Shown: positions 18,123-26,805 of the stretch, piece after piece
Layout of the letters: every line of letters begins with the position of its first letter
Position numbering within the stretch: position 1 is the first letter of the stretch
Assembly: GCF_019956555.1 (NCBI RefSeq)
Contig: NZ_JAHBDQ010000004.1
Coordinates: 62,001-126,000 of the forward strand
Source: Pseudomonas sp. A-RE-19
Lineage (GTDB): Bacteria; Pseudomonadota; Gammaproteobacteria; Pseudomonadales; Pseudomonadaceae
Direction of reading: 5' to 3'
Length of the DNA stretch: 64,000 bases
Translations under genes and position numbers: made by a program
Notes under the pieces: generated by a model
Seen by the model: the letters and a program-made list of their open reading frames with translations, nothing else
What the model was told of the DNA's origin: nothing
Database searches by the model: none

Positions 18123-18881
18123 TTACAACCGCTGAATGCTCACCGACCCCGCCACCCCCGCAGGCCCTGGCTGGCCGTCGGCACCGGGGCGGCCGCTCTT
18201 GCCGCCATCGGCTTTATACACGAAGCAACCCTTGGCCTTGCCGCCCGCCCCTGGTTTGCCACCGGGCCCTGCCGCACCACCTTCCCCGCCCGCAACCTCG
18301 ACCTTGATCTGCTCAGCCGGATAATCGCGTGGTAGCTCCAGACGAACCAGAGCCCCTGGCGCACCGGGCTGGCCGTCGCTGCCATCACTGCCATCGGCGC
18401 CGCGTCCTGCCTGGCCCCAGGTGCAACCCGGCGCCTGGCCGTTGGCGCCGTCGAGGCCGACAAAGCCCGGAGCGCCTGCGCCACCGCGAGCGTCTACCAA
18501 CAATTGCGGCGCCTTCAGCGCCTTGATCTGCACATTCAGGTTGCGCCCCGAACGGGCAGCCTTGAGGTAAGTCCCCGGCGCGCCCCGTGCGGTGATCTGG
18601 CTACCTTCAGCCAACTCGGCACGGCTGACCTTCAACGCCAGCGCCTGTTCGCTCGGCACAATGGCAATCCGGGCGTCACGCCCCAGGTGTAATTCACCGA
18701 CCGTCACTTCGGTCACGTTCGAGGGAATCAGCAAAGTGCCGTAATCGGCGACCTCCAGCCGCTCCAGTTGCAAGGAGCTGGTGGTGTTGGGCAAGCGCAT
18801 CAGCGAGTTGGTTTCGACACTCACGACCTGCGCGCAGGCCAATGGGCTGATGAATGCGGCGAGCAGACAGAGTTTACGCAT
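18123..18881 (-). CDS. Collagen-like exported protein
   Basis: 252 residues. The signal peptide MRKLCLLAAFISPLACA is followed by a beta-rich domain (about 20-150). A glycine-rich region with collagen-like Gly-X-Y runs then follows (GADGSDGSDGQPGAPGA, GRPGADGQPGPAGVAG), separated by a beta segment. Two cysteines (APGCTW, KGCFVY) could pair. The start at 18881 overlaps the end of the upstream DUF1145 gene by 8 bp; a longer frame to 18944 would give no signal peptide. A surface or periplasmic location is likely. Confidence 0.75.
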   Translation of the reverse strand: MRKLCLLAAFISPLACAQVVSVETNSLMRLPNTTSSLQLERLEVADYGTLLIPSNVTEVTVGELHLGRDARIAIVPSEQALALKVSRAELAEGSQITARGAPGTYLKAARSGRNLNVQIKALKAPQLLVDARGGAGAPGFVGLDGANGQAPGCTWGQAGRGADGSDGSDGQPGAPGALVRLELPRDYPAEQIKVEVAGGEGGAAGPGGKPGAGGKAKGCFVYKADGGKSGRPGADGQPGPAGVAGSVSIQRL

Positions 18882-19152
18882 GGGAGGCCTTCGAAGCGGC
18901 CGGGGCCGGAATGGTTTGCAGGTGAAAAACACCGAAAAAGACAATCTTCAGGCGATCGCGCCAAGGGTGGGCTCGACCTTTGAGGCTGCGGTTGCAGAAA
19001 ACCAGCTCCAGAAGATGGAGCCCTGCCAGCACGCTGCCCGCCAGATTGACCAGCAAATGCAGCGGATGAACAAACGGCATGAGCAGATTGACCAGCACCA
19101 CCAGCCAGAACAGCAGGGTCAATAACTTCCCCAGCCCCCAAAACACCTTCAT
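18874..19152 (-). CDS. DUF1145-family small membrane protein
   Basis: 92 residues with two hydrophobic helices (about 5-25 and 30-52), then a basic segment NRSLKGRAHPWRD and another short hydrophobic stretch. This pattern matches DUF1145 (YhhL-like) proteins. It overlaps the collagen-like gene by 8 bp, so the two are probably cotranscribed. The role is unknown. Confidence 0.75.
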   Translation of the reverse strand: MKVFWGLGKLLTLLFWLVVLVNLLMPFVHPLHLLVNLAGSVLAGLHLLELVFCNRSLKGRAHPWRDRLKIVFFGVFHLQTIPAPAASKASHA

Positions 19153-19300
19153 ACGCTCCTCCGTTGAGAATTATTCTTTGCGCGCACAGTAACGGCTTCC
19201 ACGCCGGATAAGCCAGAGGGCAACAGAAAATTCTTCCAGAAGGTCGCGGCTTGGCCGCCGGATCAGCCTGAATCGTTATCCGACGGCTCTATGACGGGGC

Positions 19301-20014
19301 TTAGCGATTGATATGCAACTCCACACGACGGTTTTGTGCCCGCCCTTCTTCCGTGGCGTTATCAGCCACCGGCTGGCTTTCGCCTCGGCCTTCGCTGGTG
19401 AGTTTGTCCGGCGCCAGCCCCTGGCTCAACAGATAGGCCGCCACGCTGCTGGCACGCCGTTCCGACAGTTTCTGGTTATAGGCATCCGAACCCTGGCTGT
19501 CGGTATGGCCGACGACTTTGACGCTCACCACATCGGTGCTCTGCAACTTGGCCATCAGCGAATCCAGCTCACTGCGCGCTTCGAGCGTCAGGGTCGATTG
19601 GTTGTAAGCGAACAGCACGTTACCGTTCAGGGTGATGACTTCGGAGACCGGTGGTTCAACAGGTTTCACGTTGACCGGGTATTGCGGCAGCGGGCAACCG
19701 TGATGTTCGACAGGCGTATTGGCGGGCGTATCGGGGCAGCGATCACGTCGATCGAAGACGCCATCATGGTCTTCATCACCATCCTGGGCGTAACAGATCA
19801 AGCCACCGGTCAAGATACCGAGCGCCGCTCCACCCGCTGCCCAACCGCCACTTTCGATCGCGCCCAAACCGCCGCCGACCAGTCCGCCAATAACGCTACA
19901 GATCGGCCAGGTTCGCTGATTCAGGGGGGCAGTGCCATCGCTGTGAGTCGCGCAACCGGTCAACAGACTGCCAAGCAGCAGAGCCGGCAAGACGGTCCTT
20001 GTAAGAACGCTCAT
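19301..20014 (-). CDS. OmpA-family lipoprotein with calcium-binding type-3 repeat
   Basis: 237 residues. The lipobox is LLTGC (Cys 21). A glycine-zipper segment (GGLVGGGLGAIESGG) is followed by an Asp-rich loop DGDEDHDGVFDRRDRCPDTP, as in thrombospondin type-3 repeats. The C-terminal OmpA domain has VVGHTDSQGSDAYN and GRAQNRRVEL for peptidoglycan binding. It is clearly paralogous to the next gene on the same strand. It probably anchors the outer membrane. Confidence 0.9.
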   Translation of the reverse strand: MSVLTRTVLPALLLGSLLTGCATHSDGTAPLNQRTWPICSVIGGLVGGGLGAIESGGWAAGGAALGILTGGLICYAQDGDEDHDGVFDRRDRCPDTPANTPVEHHGCPLPQYPVNVKPVEPPVSEVITLNGNVLFAYNQSTLTLEARSELDSLMAKLQSTDVVSVKVVGHTDSQGSDAYNQKLSERRASSVAAYLLSQGLAPDKLTSEGRGESQPVADNATEEGRAQNRRVELHINR

Positions 20015-20104
20015 TATGAATGCTCCTGTGTCACCGGCCCATACCGGTCACACAGGAGTAAAGACCCGCATCCGCGACTGTACAAGCCGCGAAACGTCCG
20101 GGGC

Positions 20105-20800
20105 CTAGCGATCGATTTTGATTTCCGTGCGACGGTTCAACGCACGGCCGTCAGCGGTTTTGTTATCAGCCACCGGCTGGCTTTCACCGGCACCGGTCAC
20201 AGACACGAAACTGCTGCGTGGCACGCCTTGGGAGATGAGGTATTCCACCACCGAATGGGCGCGTCTATCCGACAGTTTCTGGTTGTATTTATCGCTGCCG
20301 ACGCTGTCGGTATGACCGGTGACGGTCAGCCTGGCGCTGGCGGATTCCTGTTTCAAGCGCGTGGCAACGGTATTGAGTACCTCTTTATCGGAAGGGGTGA
20401 GTTTGGCCGAGTCGAACTGGAAGTGGACATCGCGGATGACGATGACTTCTTCCTTGACCACCGCCGTCTCTTCGACCACCGGCGCAGGCGCGGGTGGAGG
20501 GCAGCCGTCGGCATCGACCCGCACGCCTTTAGGTGTGTGCGGGCACTTGTCGCGACTGTCCGGCACACCATCGCCGTCTTCATCGCCATCGCCATGCACC
20601 CAGCAGTAGGCTGCTGCCGTGCCGCCGACCAGCAGCGCGCCATACCCCGCCCATGCCGAACTCTCGGTCGCGCCGAGCCCCGCACCGACGACACCACCGA
20701 CCGCCGCACAGGTCGGCCAGTCGGTTTTCTGCAAACCTGCGCAACCAGTCAACACACTGGTTAGCAGAACCAAGGGTAATGCTGTCCTGACTATGCTCAT
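20105..20800 (-). CDS. OmpA-family lipoprotein, paralogue of the downstream gene
   Basis: 231 residues with the same plan as its neighbour: lipobox VLTGC, glycine-zipper GGVVGAGLGATESSAWAG, Asp loop DGDEDGDGVPDSRDKCP, Pro-rich linker and OmpA domain with VTGHTDSVGSDKYN and GRALNRRTEI. The pair is probably an old tandem duplication: the order of parts is identical but the sequences have diverged widely. The 90-bp gap shows no obvious terminator, so cotranscription is likely. Confidence 0.9.
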   Translation of the reverse strand: MSIVRTALPLVLLTSVLTGCAGLQKTDWPTCAAVGGVVGAGLGATESSAWAGYGALLVGGTAAAYCWVHGDGDEDGDGVPDSRDKCPHTPKGVRVDADGCPPPAPAPVVEETAVVKEEVIVIRDVHFQFDSAKLTPSDKEVLNTVATRLKQESASARLTVTGHTDSVGSDKYNQKLSDRRAHSVVEYLISQGVPRSSFVSVTGAGESQPVADNKTADGRALNRRTEIKIDR

Positions 20801-20973
20801 CTAGTTTCTCCTGAGGGATCGGCTAATAACCGATTCTAGGGAGTAAAGACCGGACTTTTAATCTCCGCCAGCAATAGTCCATTGCTGTTTTGCTCCCTGT
20901 TCAGGGAAGATCGCCACTTTTTGGTTAAACCCGCTCTACAAGCTAGTCTTGGCGTTCTGATTGAGGATCTTCG

Positions 20974-21471
20974 ATGATTGCAGGTATTTCTTCGCGTACG
21001 CCCCAGCAAGCGCTGGCCGCTTTGCTTGATCGTTACGCTCCGACGCGTCTGTTGCTGATTGGCGCCAGCGAATTCCCCGCGCTCGAGGCGTTCAAACTCG
21101 CGCACCCGGACAGCATCGTCGCTTTTGCAGCGCCTGGAGCACTGCCGGCCGAACTGGCAGCGCAGCGGTTTGACTTGGCGCTGGTGGTCGATTGCCTGGA
21201 ACACTTGCCCAAGCGCGACGGCCTGAATCTGCTCGGCGGGATACGCAACCTCAATGCCAGCCGCATTGCGGTACTGGCCGACTTGCCGGCCAGCGGTTGG
21301 CAGGAGACGGACTTTTTTTCACTGGCGCTGCAAGCCAGCGAACGCTTCCAGCGCGACGATCAAGTGCTGACGCTGTTTACTTATGATCTGCTTGACTACA
21401 AACAGGTACCCGACTGGCTCAATTCACGCTTCTGGGCCAATCCGGAAAACTTCGGGAAATATTGGTGGTAA
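20974..21471 (+). CDS. DUF6231-family protein, methyltransferase-like fold
   Basis: 165 residues. The N-terminal half, [13 protein letters not shown] and [14 protein letters not shown], resembles the nucleotide-binding strands of SAM-dependent methyltransferases, but the glycine-rich loop is weak. The C-terminus is aromatic ([13 protein letters not shown]). It is known to me as a Pseudomonas protein of unknown function. The next gene starts 5 bp later, suggesting an operon with the YchJ-like gene. Confidence 0.75.
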   Translation: MIAGISSRTPQQALAALLDRYAPTRLLLIGASEFPALEAFKLAHPDSIVAFAAPGALPAELAAQRFDLALVVDCLEHLPKRDGLNLLGGIRNLNASRIAVLADLPASGWQETDFFSLALQASERFQRDDQVLTLFTYDLLDYKQVPDWLNSRFWANPENFGKYWW

Positions 21472-21475
21472 CGCA

Positions 21476-21952
21476 ATGAGTACATCCATTTGCCCTTGCG
21501 GCAGCGGCACGCTGCTCGATGCCTGCTGCGGCCATTACCATGCCGGCCATCCGGCCCCTAGCGCCGAAGTCTTGATGCGTTCGCGCTACAGCGCCTATGT
21601 GCTGGGGTTGATCGATTATCTGGTGGCGACCACCCTGCCCGCGCAACAAACCGGCCTGGATCGCCAGTCAATCAGCGACTGGAGCGCCCAAAGCACCTGG
21701 CTGGGCCTTGAGGTGGAGAGCGCCGAGGTCTTCGGCGGTCAGCCGGAGCACGCCTTCGTCACCTTCACCGCTCGCTGGCACGACAGCACCGGCGAACACA
21801 GCCACCGCGAACGTTCGTCATTCGTGCAGAACGCCGGCCACTGGTATTTCATCGACCCCACAGTGCCCCTCAAGGCCGGACGCAACGATGCGTGCCCATG
21901 CGCCAGCGGGCAGAAGTTCAAGAAGTGTTGCGCGAGTTACTTTGGCGCTTGA
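21476..21952 (+). CDS. YchJ-family protein with two SEC-C motifs
   Basis: 158 residues. A SEC-C zinc motif lies at each end: [13 protein letters not shown] near residue 7 and [13 protein letters not shown] near residue 140. Between them is the NTF2-like domain of YchJ/UPF0225 ([16 protein letters not shown]). The ATG at 21476 gives the family N-terminus. It probably binds zinc; its molecular role is not established. Confidence 0.9.
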   Translation: MSTSICPCGSGTLLDACCGHYHAGHPAPSAEVLMRSRYSAYVLGLIDYLVATTLPAQQTGLDRQSISDWSAQSTWLGLEVESAEVFGGQPEHAFVTFTARWHDSTGEHSHRERSSFVQNAGHWYFIDPTVPLKAGRNDACPCASGQKFKKCCASYFGA

Positions 21953-21964
21953 GTTGACCAACCG

Positions 21965-22034
21965 CAAAAAGATCGCAGCCTTCGGCAGCGCCCACAGGCG
22001 CGTAGGAGCCGCCTGAGGTCACCGATCTTTTTAA
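21965..22034. repeat. Degenerate REP-type repeat, family B
   Basis: AAAAAGATCGCAGCCTTCGGCAG is followed by a diverged return arm (GTAGGAGCCGCCTGAGG...GATCTTTTT). Confidence 0.65.
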
Positions 22035-22067
22035 GGCTAGACTGGGTCTCAAGGGAGATACCTCACC

Positions 22068-22562
22068 ATGACCCGTCAACGGCGCACATTACAGCTGTTC
22101 ACCCTGCTCCTGTTTCTGGGACTCGGCGGCTGCGCGTCGTGGTTCGGCGACGACCTGCCCGATCCGCAGGTGCATCTGGTCAAGGTCGAGGTGGTCCGGG
22201 CCAAACTGCTGGAGCAGAAGTTCCTGCTGCATTTTCGCGTCGACAATCCCAATGACCAGGATCTGACGGTGCGCGCCCTGGAATATCGCATTCACCTCGG
22301 GGACATACTGCTGACCGAAGGTGAGCACGAACACTGGTTCACGGTCGGCCCCAAGCGCAGCGCCTATTTTAAAGTGCCGATCCGCACCAACCTGTGGCCC
22401 AAGGTTCGGGATCTGGTGAAACTGCTGAAAAAACCCGACCAACCCATTCCCTATCGCCTGGAAGGCACACTTGAAACCGGTTTATTCATCGCACACGACG
22501 TGCACCTGGCGCGTAATGGCGTGATAATCGCCGCCGATTTAATTCCGGAGCGACCCCAATGA
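22068..22562 (+). CDS. LEA type 2-domain lipoprotein
   Basis: 164 residues. The lipobox GLGGC puts the lipid anchor at about Cys 22. A single beta-sandwich follows with [18 protein letters not shown], the hallmark of LEA-2/WHy domains, and ends with a conserved [10 protein letters not shown] helix. It is an envelope protein, possibly with a stress role. It overlaps the following SEC-C gene by 4 bp (ATGA). Confidence 0.85.
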   Translation: MTRQRRTLQLFTLLLFLGLGGCASWFGDDLPDPQVHLVKVEVVRAKLLEQKFLLHFRVDNPNDQDLTVRALEYRIHLGDILLTEGEHEHWFTVGPKRSAYFKVPIRTNLWPKVRDLVKLLKKPDQPIPYRLEGTLETGLFIAHDVHLARNGVIIAADLIPERPQ

Positions 22563-22768
22563 CCCAGCAACCCCATGTCCATGGCCCTGACTGCAACCAC
22601 GATCATGACCATCACGACCACCATGATCACGACCATGGCCATGTCCACGGCCCGAACTGCGGCCACGCCCACCAGGAACCGGTGCGCAACGCCCTGAAAG
22701 ACGTCGGCCGCAACGATCCTTGCCCCTGCGGCAACGGCAAGAAATTCAAGAAGTGCCACGGCGCTTGA
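22559..22768 (+). CDS. His-rich small SEC-C metal-binding protein
   Basis: 69 residues. The N-terminal half is a dense His/Asp cluster ([20 protein letters not shown]). The C-terminal half is a SEC-C zinc finger, [14 protein letters not shown]. The start overlaps the LEA-2 lipoprotein stop. Such His-rich clusters bind zinc or nickel, so storage, delivery or sensing is plausible. The function is inferred from composition. Confidence 0.85.
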   Translation: MTQQPHVHGPDCNHDHDHHDHHDHDHGHVHGPNCGHAHQEPVRNALKDVGRNDPCPCGNGKKFKKCHGA

Positions 22769-22802
22769 GGCTTCGGGCGGATATCTTTTTCGCCTGTTGA
22801 AT

Positions 22803-22962
22803 CGCTATCGCGGGCAAGCCCGCTCCCACAGATCTTTTGTGAACACACAAAATTGTGAGCACCGCCGATCAACTGTGGGAGCGAGCCTGCTCGCGATGAC
22901 GGCGGCACATGCGCTACCCATTTGGCAGTTAGACCGCTATCGCGAGCAGGCTCGCTCCCACA
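22803..22962. repeat. Three alternating REP units, family A
   Basis: REP cores occur at about 22803-22830, 22874-22903 and 22934-22962 in alternating orientation. The middle and right copies form a standard pair. The left copy is a variant with CGGGCAAGCCCGC. Confidence 0.85.
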
Positions 22963-22967
22963 GGTTT

Positions 22968-23525
22968 TCAGCCAGCCGCCAATATTTCTGCTGTGCCTAC
23001 AACCGTCGCATACTCACCCTGCAAATTACCCAGCGACATCGCATGCACGTCGTCGGCTGAACGGGCGTTACCGAAAAAATCGGCCTTGTCGAAGGTGAAG
23101 CACGCATCCTGCGCAACCCAGGTTTCAAACCCCAGGTTCCCGGCCGTTCGCGCCGTGGACTCCACCGAGTTGTGGGTCGCCACGCCTACGATGATCAACT
23201 GATCGATCCCCGCCTCGCGCAAACGCGCCTCCAGCCCCGTCGCACAAAACGCATCCGGCACTTGTTTCTGAATCACTTGCTCGCCGGTCAAGGGCTGAAA
23301 CCGTTCCTGAAACTCCACCCCCGATTGCTGCGGCCAGAACACCGAATCCGCTGAACGGGACAAGTGCTGCACATGAATCACCGGCCTCCCGATTCGGCGC
23401 CAATGCCCCAGCAACTCCAGCATGCGCTGTTCGGCATGGGGGTTGTTTCGACGACCCAGTTTGGGGTGCAGGATGCCTTTTTGTTGATCGATGATGATCA
23501 GCGCCGCATTTGTCTTGAGCTCCAT
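22968..23525 (-). CDS. Isochorismatase-fold hydrolase-like protein without the catalytic Cys
   Basis: 185 residues with an isochorismatase/cysteine hydrolase fold. D13 in IIIDQQKG and K87 in IQKQVPDAF match two residues of the catalytic triad. The third position reads VATHNSVESTAR, so Ser120 stands where nicotinamidase-type enzymes have Cys. Isochorismatases and PhzD-like enzymes also lack that Cys. The ATG at 23525 gives the family N-terminus; an open frame continues upstream to 23762 but is not family-like. Confidence 0.8.
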   Translation of the reverse strand: MELKTNAALIIIDQQKGILHPKLGRRNNPHAEQRMLELLGHWRRIGRPVIHVQHLSRSADSVFWPQQSGVEFQERFQPLTGEQVIQKQVPDAFCATGLEARLREAGIDQLIIVGVATHNSVESTARTAGNLGFETWVAQDACFTFDKADFFGNARSADDVHAMSLGNLQGEYATVVGTAEILAAG

Positions 23526-23672
23526 GCCGACTTTTCTCTTGCTCAGGTCATTGAATTCCCCGCACTTGAGCATCACCTCTTCCTGCTGGCAAGCCATCAA
23601 ACGCAAACAGGATGACCTGATGCAGACGGTCGCTGTCCGTACCTGACGATGTCTCTTGATTTGGAGTACTTC

Positions 23673-23741
23673 ATGATCGACCCAGAACCGCCCGGCGACA
23701 GTGAAGGCGTATGCGCTGGTGGCCAAGGTCAATCCGCCTGA
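23673..23741 (+). CDS. Possible 22-codon small gene or truncated remnant
   Basis: MIDPEPPGDSEGVCAGGQGQ... has TTGGAG six bases before its ATG. It ends shortly before a REP hairpin. The first residues resemble the start of small Pseudomonas DUF3077-type proteins, so it may be the 5' stump of such a gene. Evidence is weak beyond the good ribosome-binding site. Confidence 0.25.
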   Translation: MIDPEPPGDSEGVCAGGQGQSA

Positions 23742-23759
23742 ATCCTGATAGAGGAAGAT

Positions 23760-23838
23760 CAAAAGATCGCAGCCTTCGGCAGCTCCTACGGGTGTACACC
23801 GATCCCCTGCAGGAGCTGCCGAAGGCTGCGATCTTTTG
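23760..23838. repeat. REP-type inverted repeat, family B
   Basis: CAAAAGATCGCAGCCTTCGG faces CCGAAGGCTGCGATCTTTTG: near-perfect arms around a spacer of about 30 bases. Confidence 0.9.
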
Positions 23839-23919
23839 GGTTTAACAATTAAATCCCGAAATAAGATCTGTACCCCGCTTGCGCGGCCACCTCCTGCTCA
23901 CTAACGTAGCGCCTTTATT

Positions 23920-24077
23920 GTGCCCCGCCTCGGAAGTCCGTTCAGTTTTGACGAGTGGCTAATGTTGTCAGACAAGGCGCCGCGACGAGTCATAGCCCGC
24001 TATGGCGAGGAGCGGCAACGCAGTCTGACGACATTAGACGCCGTCAACACTGAACAGCGACTTTCGAGGCGGGGCAC
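23920..24077. repeat. 158-bp imperfect palindrome (MITE-like) upstream of quiP
   Basis: The ends GTGCCCCGCCTCG and CGAGGCGGGGCAC are exact inverted copies. Inner matching blocks include AAGTC, GTTCAGT, TTGACG, TAATGT, GTCAGAC and the centre CATAG-CCCG-CTATG. The arms span about 75 bp with roughly 80 percent identity. It has no coding content and differs from the REP families. It ends 24 bp before the quiP ATG. Confidence 0.8.
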
Positions 24078-24101
24078 CACTACCCCCGCAGGAGCTTTGC
24101 C

Positions 24102-26552
24102 ATGGCCTCGCCAGCCCTCACACTTTTTCTTCCCCGGTTCGGCGTTGCCGCAGCAGTGGCCGGTGTTTTGAGCCTGACCGGTTGTCAGACCTGGAACACC
24201 CAGGACACCCTCCCACCCACCTCCGGCGTGCAACCGCTCAAGGGGTTGGCGCAGAACGTTTCGGTTCGACGCAATGCCATGGGCATGCCGCTGATCGAGA
24301 GCAACAGCTTCCACGATGCGCTGTTCACCCTCGGCTACGTGCATGCCAGCGACCGCATCACGCAAATGGTCACTCTGCGCTTGCTGGCCGAGGGCCGTCT
24401 GGCGGAAATGTCCGGTTCGGACCTGCTCGACGCCGACCGCTATATGCGTGCGGTCAATCTGAAGAAAAGCGCGGGTGAGCTGTACAAAGCCTCTTCGCCG
24501 CGCCTCAAGCGCTTCTTCGAAGTCTATGCCCGTGGGGTCAACGCCTACCTGTTCCGCTACCGCGACAAACTGCCAGCGGACCTCGCGGCCACCGGATACA
24601 AACCGGAATACTGGAAACCGGAAGATTCGGCGCTGATTTTCTGCCTGCTGAACTTCAGTCAATCGGCGAACCTGCCGGAAGAAATTTCCTCGCTGATGCT
24701 GGCTCAGACGGTCAGTACCGACAAACTCGCGTGGCTGACGCCTTCCGCTCCCGACGAAAAACTGCCGGTTGCAGAAGCGGAAAAACTCCAGGGCATCAAA
24801 CTCAACGGGCAAATTCCGGGGCTGAGCGAAATCAGCAAGGCCACGGGCCAACTGTCCGATCTGAACTTGCTGGGCGCCACCTCTTCGAACAACTGGGCGA
24901 TCGCCCCGCAACGCAGCCGCAGCGGTAAAAGCCTGTTGGCCAGCGACAGCCATGGGCCGCTGGGCGTACCGTCGTTGTTTAGTTACGTGCAGATTCGCGC
25001 GCCGAAATACCAGGCCTCCGGCGTGACCATTGCCGGGTTACCGATGGTGCTCGGTGGTTTCAACGGCAAAGTGGCGTGGAGCATGACCACGGTCATGGGC
25101 GACAACCAGGACCTGTTCCTGGAAAAAATCAAACGCCAGGGCAATGGCCTTTCCTACGAAGTGGACGGCAAATGGCAGCCGGCGATCGTGCGTAACGAAA
25201 CCTACTTCGTCAAAGGCCAGCGGTCGATTCGCGAAGCCGTGTACGAAACCCGTCACGGGCCGCTGCTCAACAGTGCTCAAGGCACCGCGCTGGCGAACGG
25301 TTTCGGCCTGGCCTTGCAAACGCCGAACTTCACCGACGACAAAACCCTGGACGCCTTTTTCGACCTGTCCCGAGCGCAGAGTGTCGAGAAAGCCTCGGAC
25401 GCCAGCCGTGAAATACGCGCAATCGCCCTGAATCTGGTGTTTGCCGATGCCAGCAATATCGGCTGGCAAGTGACCGGGCGTTACCCGAACCGTCGTGAAG
25501 GCGAAGGCTTGCTGCCGTCGCCGGGCTGGGAAGGTCGCTACGACTGGGACGGTTACGCCGATCCGATGCTCCATCCGTATGACCAGGACCCGGCTCAAGG
25601 CTGGCTCGGCACTGCCAACCAGCGGGTCATTCCCCATGGCTACGGCATGCAGCTGTCCAACTCCTGGTCGGCGCCGGAGCGTGGCGAACGCATGGCCGAA
25701 CTGGCGGGCGTGGGCAAACACGACACACGCAGCCTGATCGCGATGCAATACGACCAGACCACCACCTTCGCTGCCAAGCTGAAGAAAATGTTTGAAGCCC
25801 CGGGCATGTCCCAGCCACTCAAGCAAGCCATCGAAGCGCTGCCGGTGGCCGATCGCGGCAAAGCTCGCGAGGCCTACACGCGCTTGATGGCCTTCGACGG
25901 CAAACTCAGCCCGACCTCCGCCGACGCGGCAATTTATGAGCTGTTTTTGCAGGAAAGCACTCAACAGATCTTCCTCGACGAACTGGGTCCGGAAAGCAGC
26001 CCGGCATGGAAAGCCTTTATCGCCAACGGCAAATTGTCCTACGCGGCGCAGGCCGATCACCTGCTGGGCCGCGAGGACAGCCCATTCTGGGATGACTTGC
26101 GCACCCCGCAGAAAGAAGACAAACCGGCGATTCTCGCCCGTAGCCTGGCGTCGGCGATCAGCGCGGGTGACAGCCAGTTGGGTGGCGATCACAAAGCCTG
26201 GCAGTGGGGCAAACTGCACCGCTACGAGTGGAAGAACGCCAGCGGCCAGACCGTGCGCGGTCCGCTGGCGGCCGGTGGCGACCACACCACACTCAACACC
26301 GCCGCGTTCAGCTGGGGTCAGGACTTCAACACCACGCTGGCACCGGCCATGCGCTTTATCGTCGATTTCGGTCAGGCCGAACCGCTGATGGGTCAGAACG
26401 GTACCGGCCAGTCCGGTAACCCGGCCAGCCCGCACTATCTCGACAGCGTCGATCCATGGCTCAAGGGGCAATACCTGAGCCTGCCGATGCAGCCGCAGAA
26501 CTTTGACAAGGTATATGGCAAGACGCGGTTGACGCTGACGCCTGGCAAGTAA
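24102..26552 (+). CDS. quiP: Acyl-homoserine lactone acylase QuiP (penicillin acylase family)
   Basis: 816 residues with an N-terminal nucleophile hydrolase layout. The start is a signal or lipoprotein-like leader (VLSLTGC). The alpha chain includes [13 protein letters not shown]. The processing site is in [12 protein letters not shown], making Ser262 the probable nucleophile after autocleavage. The beta chain has [13 protein letters not shown] and [11 protein letters not shown]. This plan matches P. aeruginosa QuiP (about 847 residues), which deacylates long-chain acyl-homoserine lactones, and the surrounding gene order agrees as I recall it. AGGAG lies well before the ATG. The protein is exported and probably periplasmic. 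Activity toward other amides cannot be excluded. Confidence 0.85.
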   Translation: MASPALTLFLPRFGVAAAVAGVLSLTGCQTWNTQDTLPPTSGVQPLKGLAQNVSVRRNAMGMPLIESNSFHDALFTLGYVHASDRITQMVTLRLLAEGRLAEMSGSDLLDADRYMRAVNLKKSAGELYKASSPRLKRFFEVYARGVNAYLFRYRDKLPADLAATGYKPEYWKPEDSALIFCLLNFSQSANLPEEISSLMLAQTVSTDKLAWLTPSAPDEKLPVAEAEKLQGIKLNGQIPGLSEISKATGQLSDLNLLGATSSNNWAIAPQRSRSGKSLLASDSHGPLGVPSLFSYVQIRAPKYQASGVTIAGLPMVLGGFNGKVAWSMTTVMGDNQDLFLEKIKRQGNGLSYEVDGKWQPAIVRNETYFVKGQRSIREAVYETRHGPLLNSAQGTALANGFGLALQTPNFTDDKTLDAFFDLSRAQSVEKASDASREIRAIALNLVFADASNIGWQVTGRYPNRREGEGLLPSPGWEGRYDWDGYADPMLHPYDQDPAQGWLGTANQRVIPHGYGMQLSNSWSAPERGERMAELAGVGKHDTRSLIAMQYDQTTTFAAKLKKMFEAPGMSQPLKQAIEALPVADRGKAREAYTRLMAFDGKLSPTSADAAIYELFLQESTQQIFLDELGPESSPAWKAFIANGKLSYAAQADHLLGREDSPFWDDLRTPQKEDKPAILARSLASAISAGDSQLGGDHKAWQWGKLHRYEWKNASGQTVRGPLAAGGDHTTLNTAAFSWGQDFNTTLAPAMRFIVDFGQAEPLMGQNGTGQSGNPASPHYLDSVDPWLKGQYLSLPMQPQNFDKVYGKTRLTLTPGK

Positions 26553-26614
26553 CCTCGAGTGGGACCGGGCTTGCTCGAGAAGGCATTCTGCCGGTCCCAT
26601 TGATGTGGATGCAC

Positions 26615-26711
26615 CATCGCTATCGCGAGCAGGCTCGCTCCCACATTTGATTGCATTCTTTCTGACGGAACTCGATTAAATGTGGGAGCGAGCCTGCTCG
26701 CGAAAGCGGCC
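26615..26711. repeat. REP pair, family A
   Basis: CATCGCTATCGCGAGCAGG...CTCCCACATTT faces AAATGTGGGAGCGAGCCTGCTCGCGAAAGC downstream of quiP. Confidence 0.9.
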
Positions 26712-26805
26712 TGATGAACGCCTCCATCCTTCCTTGAAAAATAAATAGAACTTCTCGCTTCGCGCTAATCTCCTAGCTAACAGGCCAATTCACTCTGGTA
26801 ACAAT

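Noticed and set aside
23920..24171. Frame running through the palindrome into quiP
   Set aside because: The inverted repeat explains the bases; an 83-codon product has no domain and overlaps the quiP leader.
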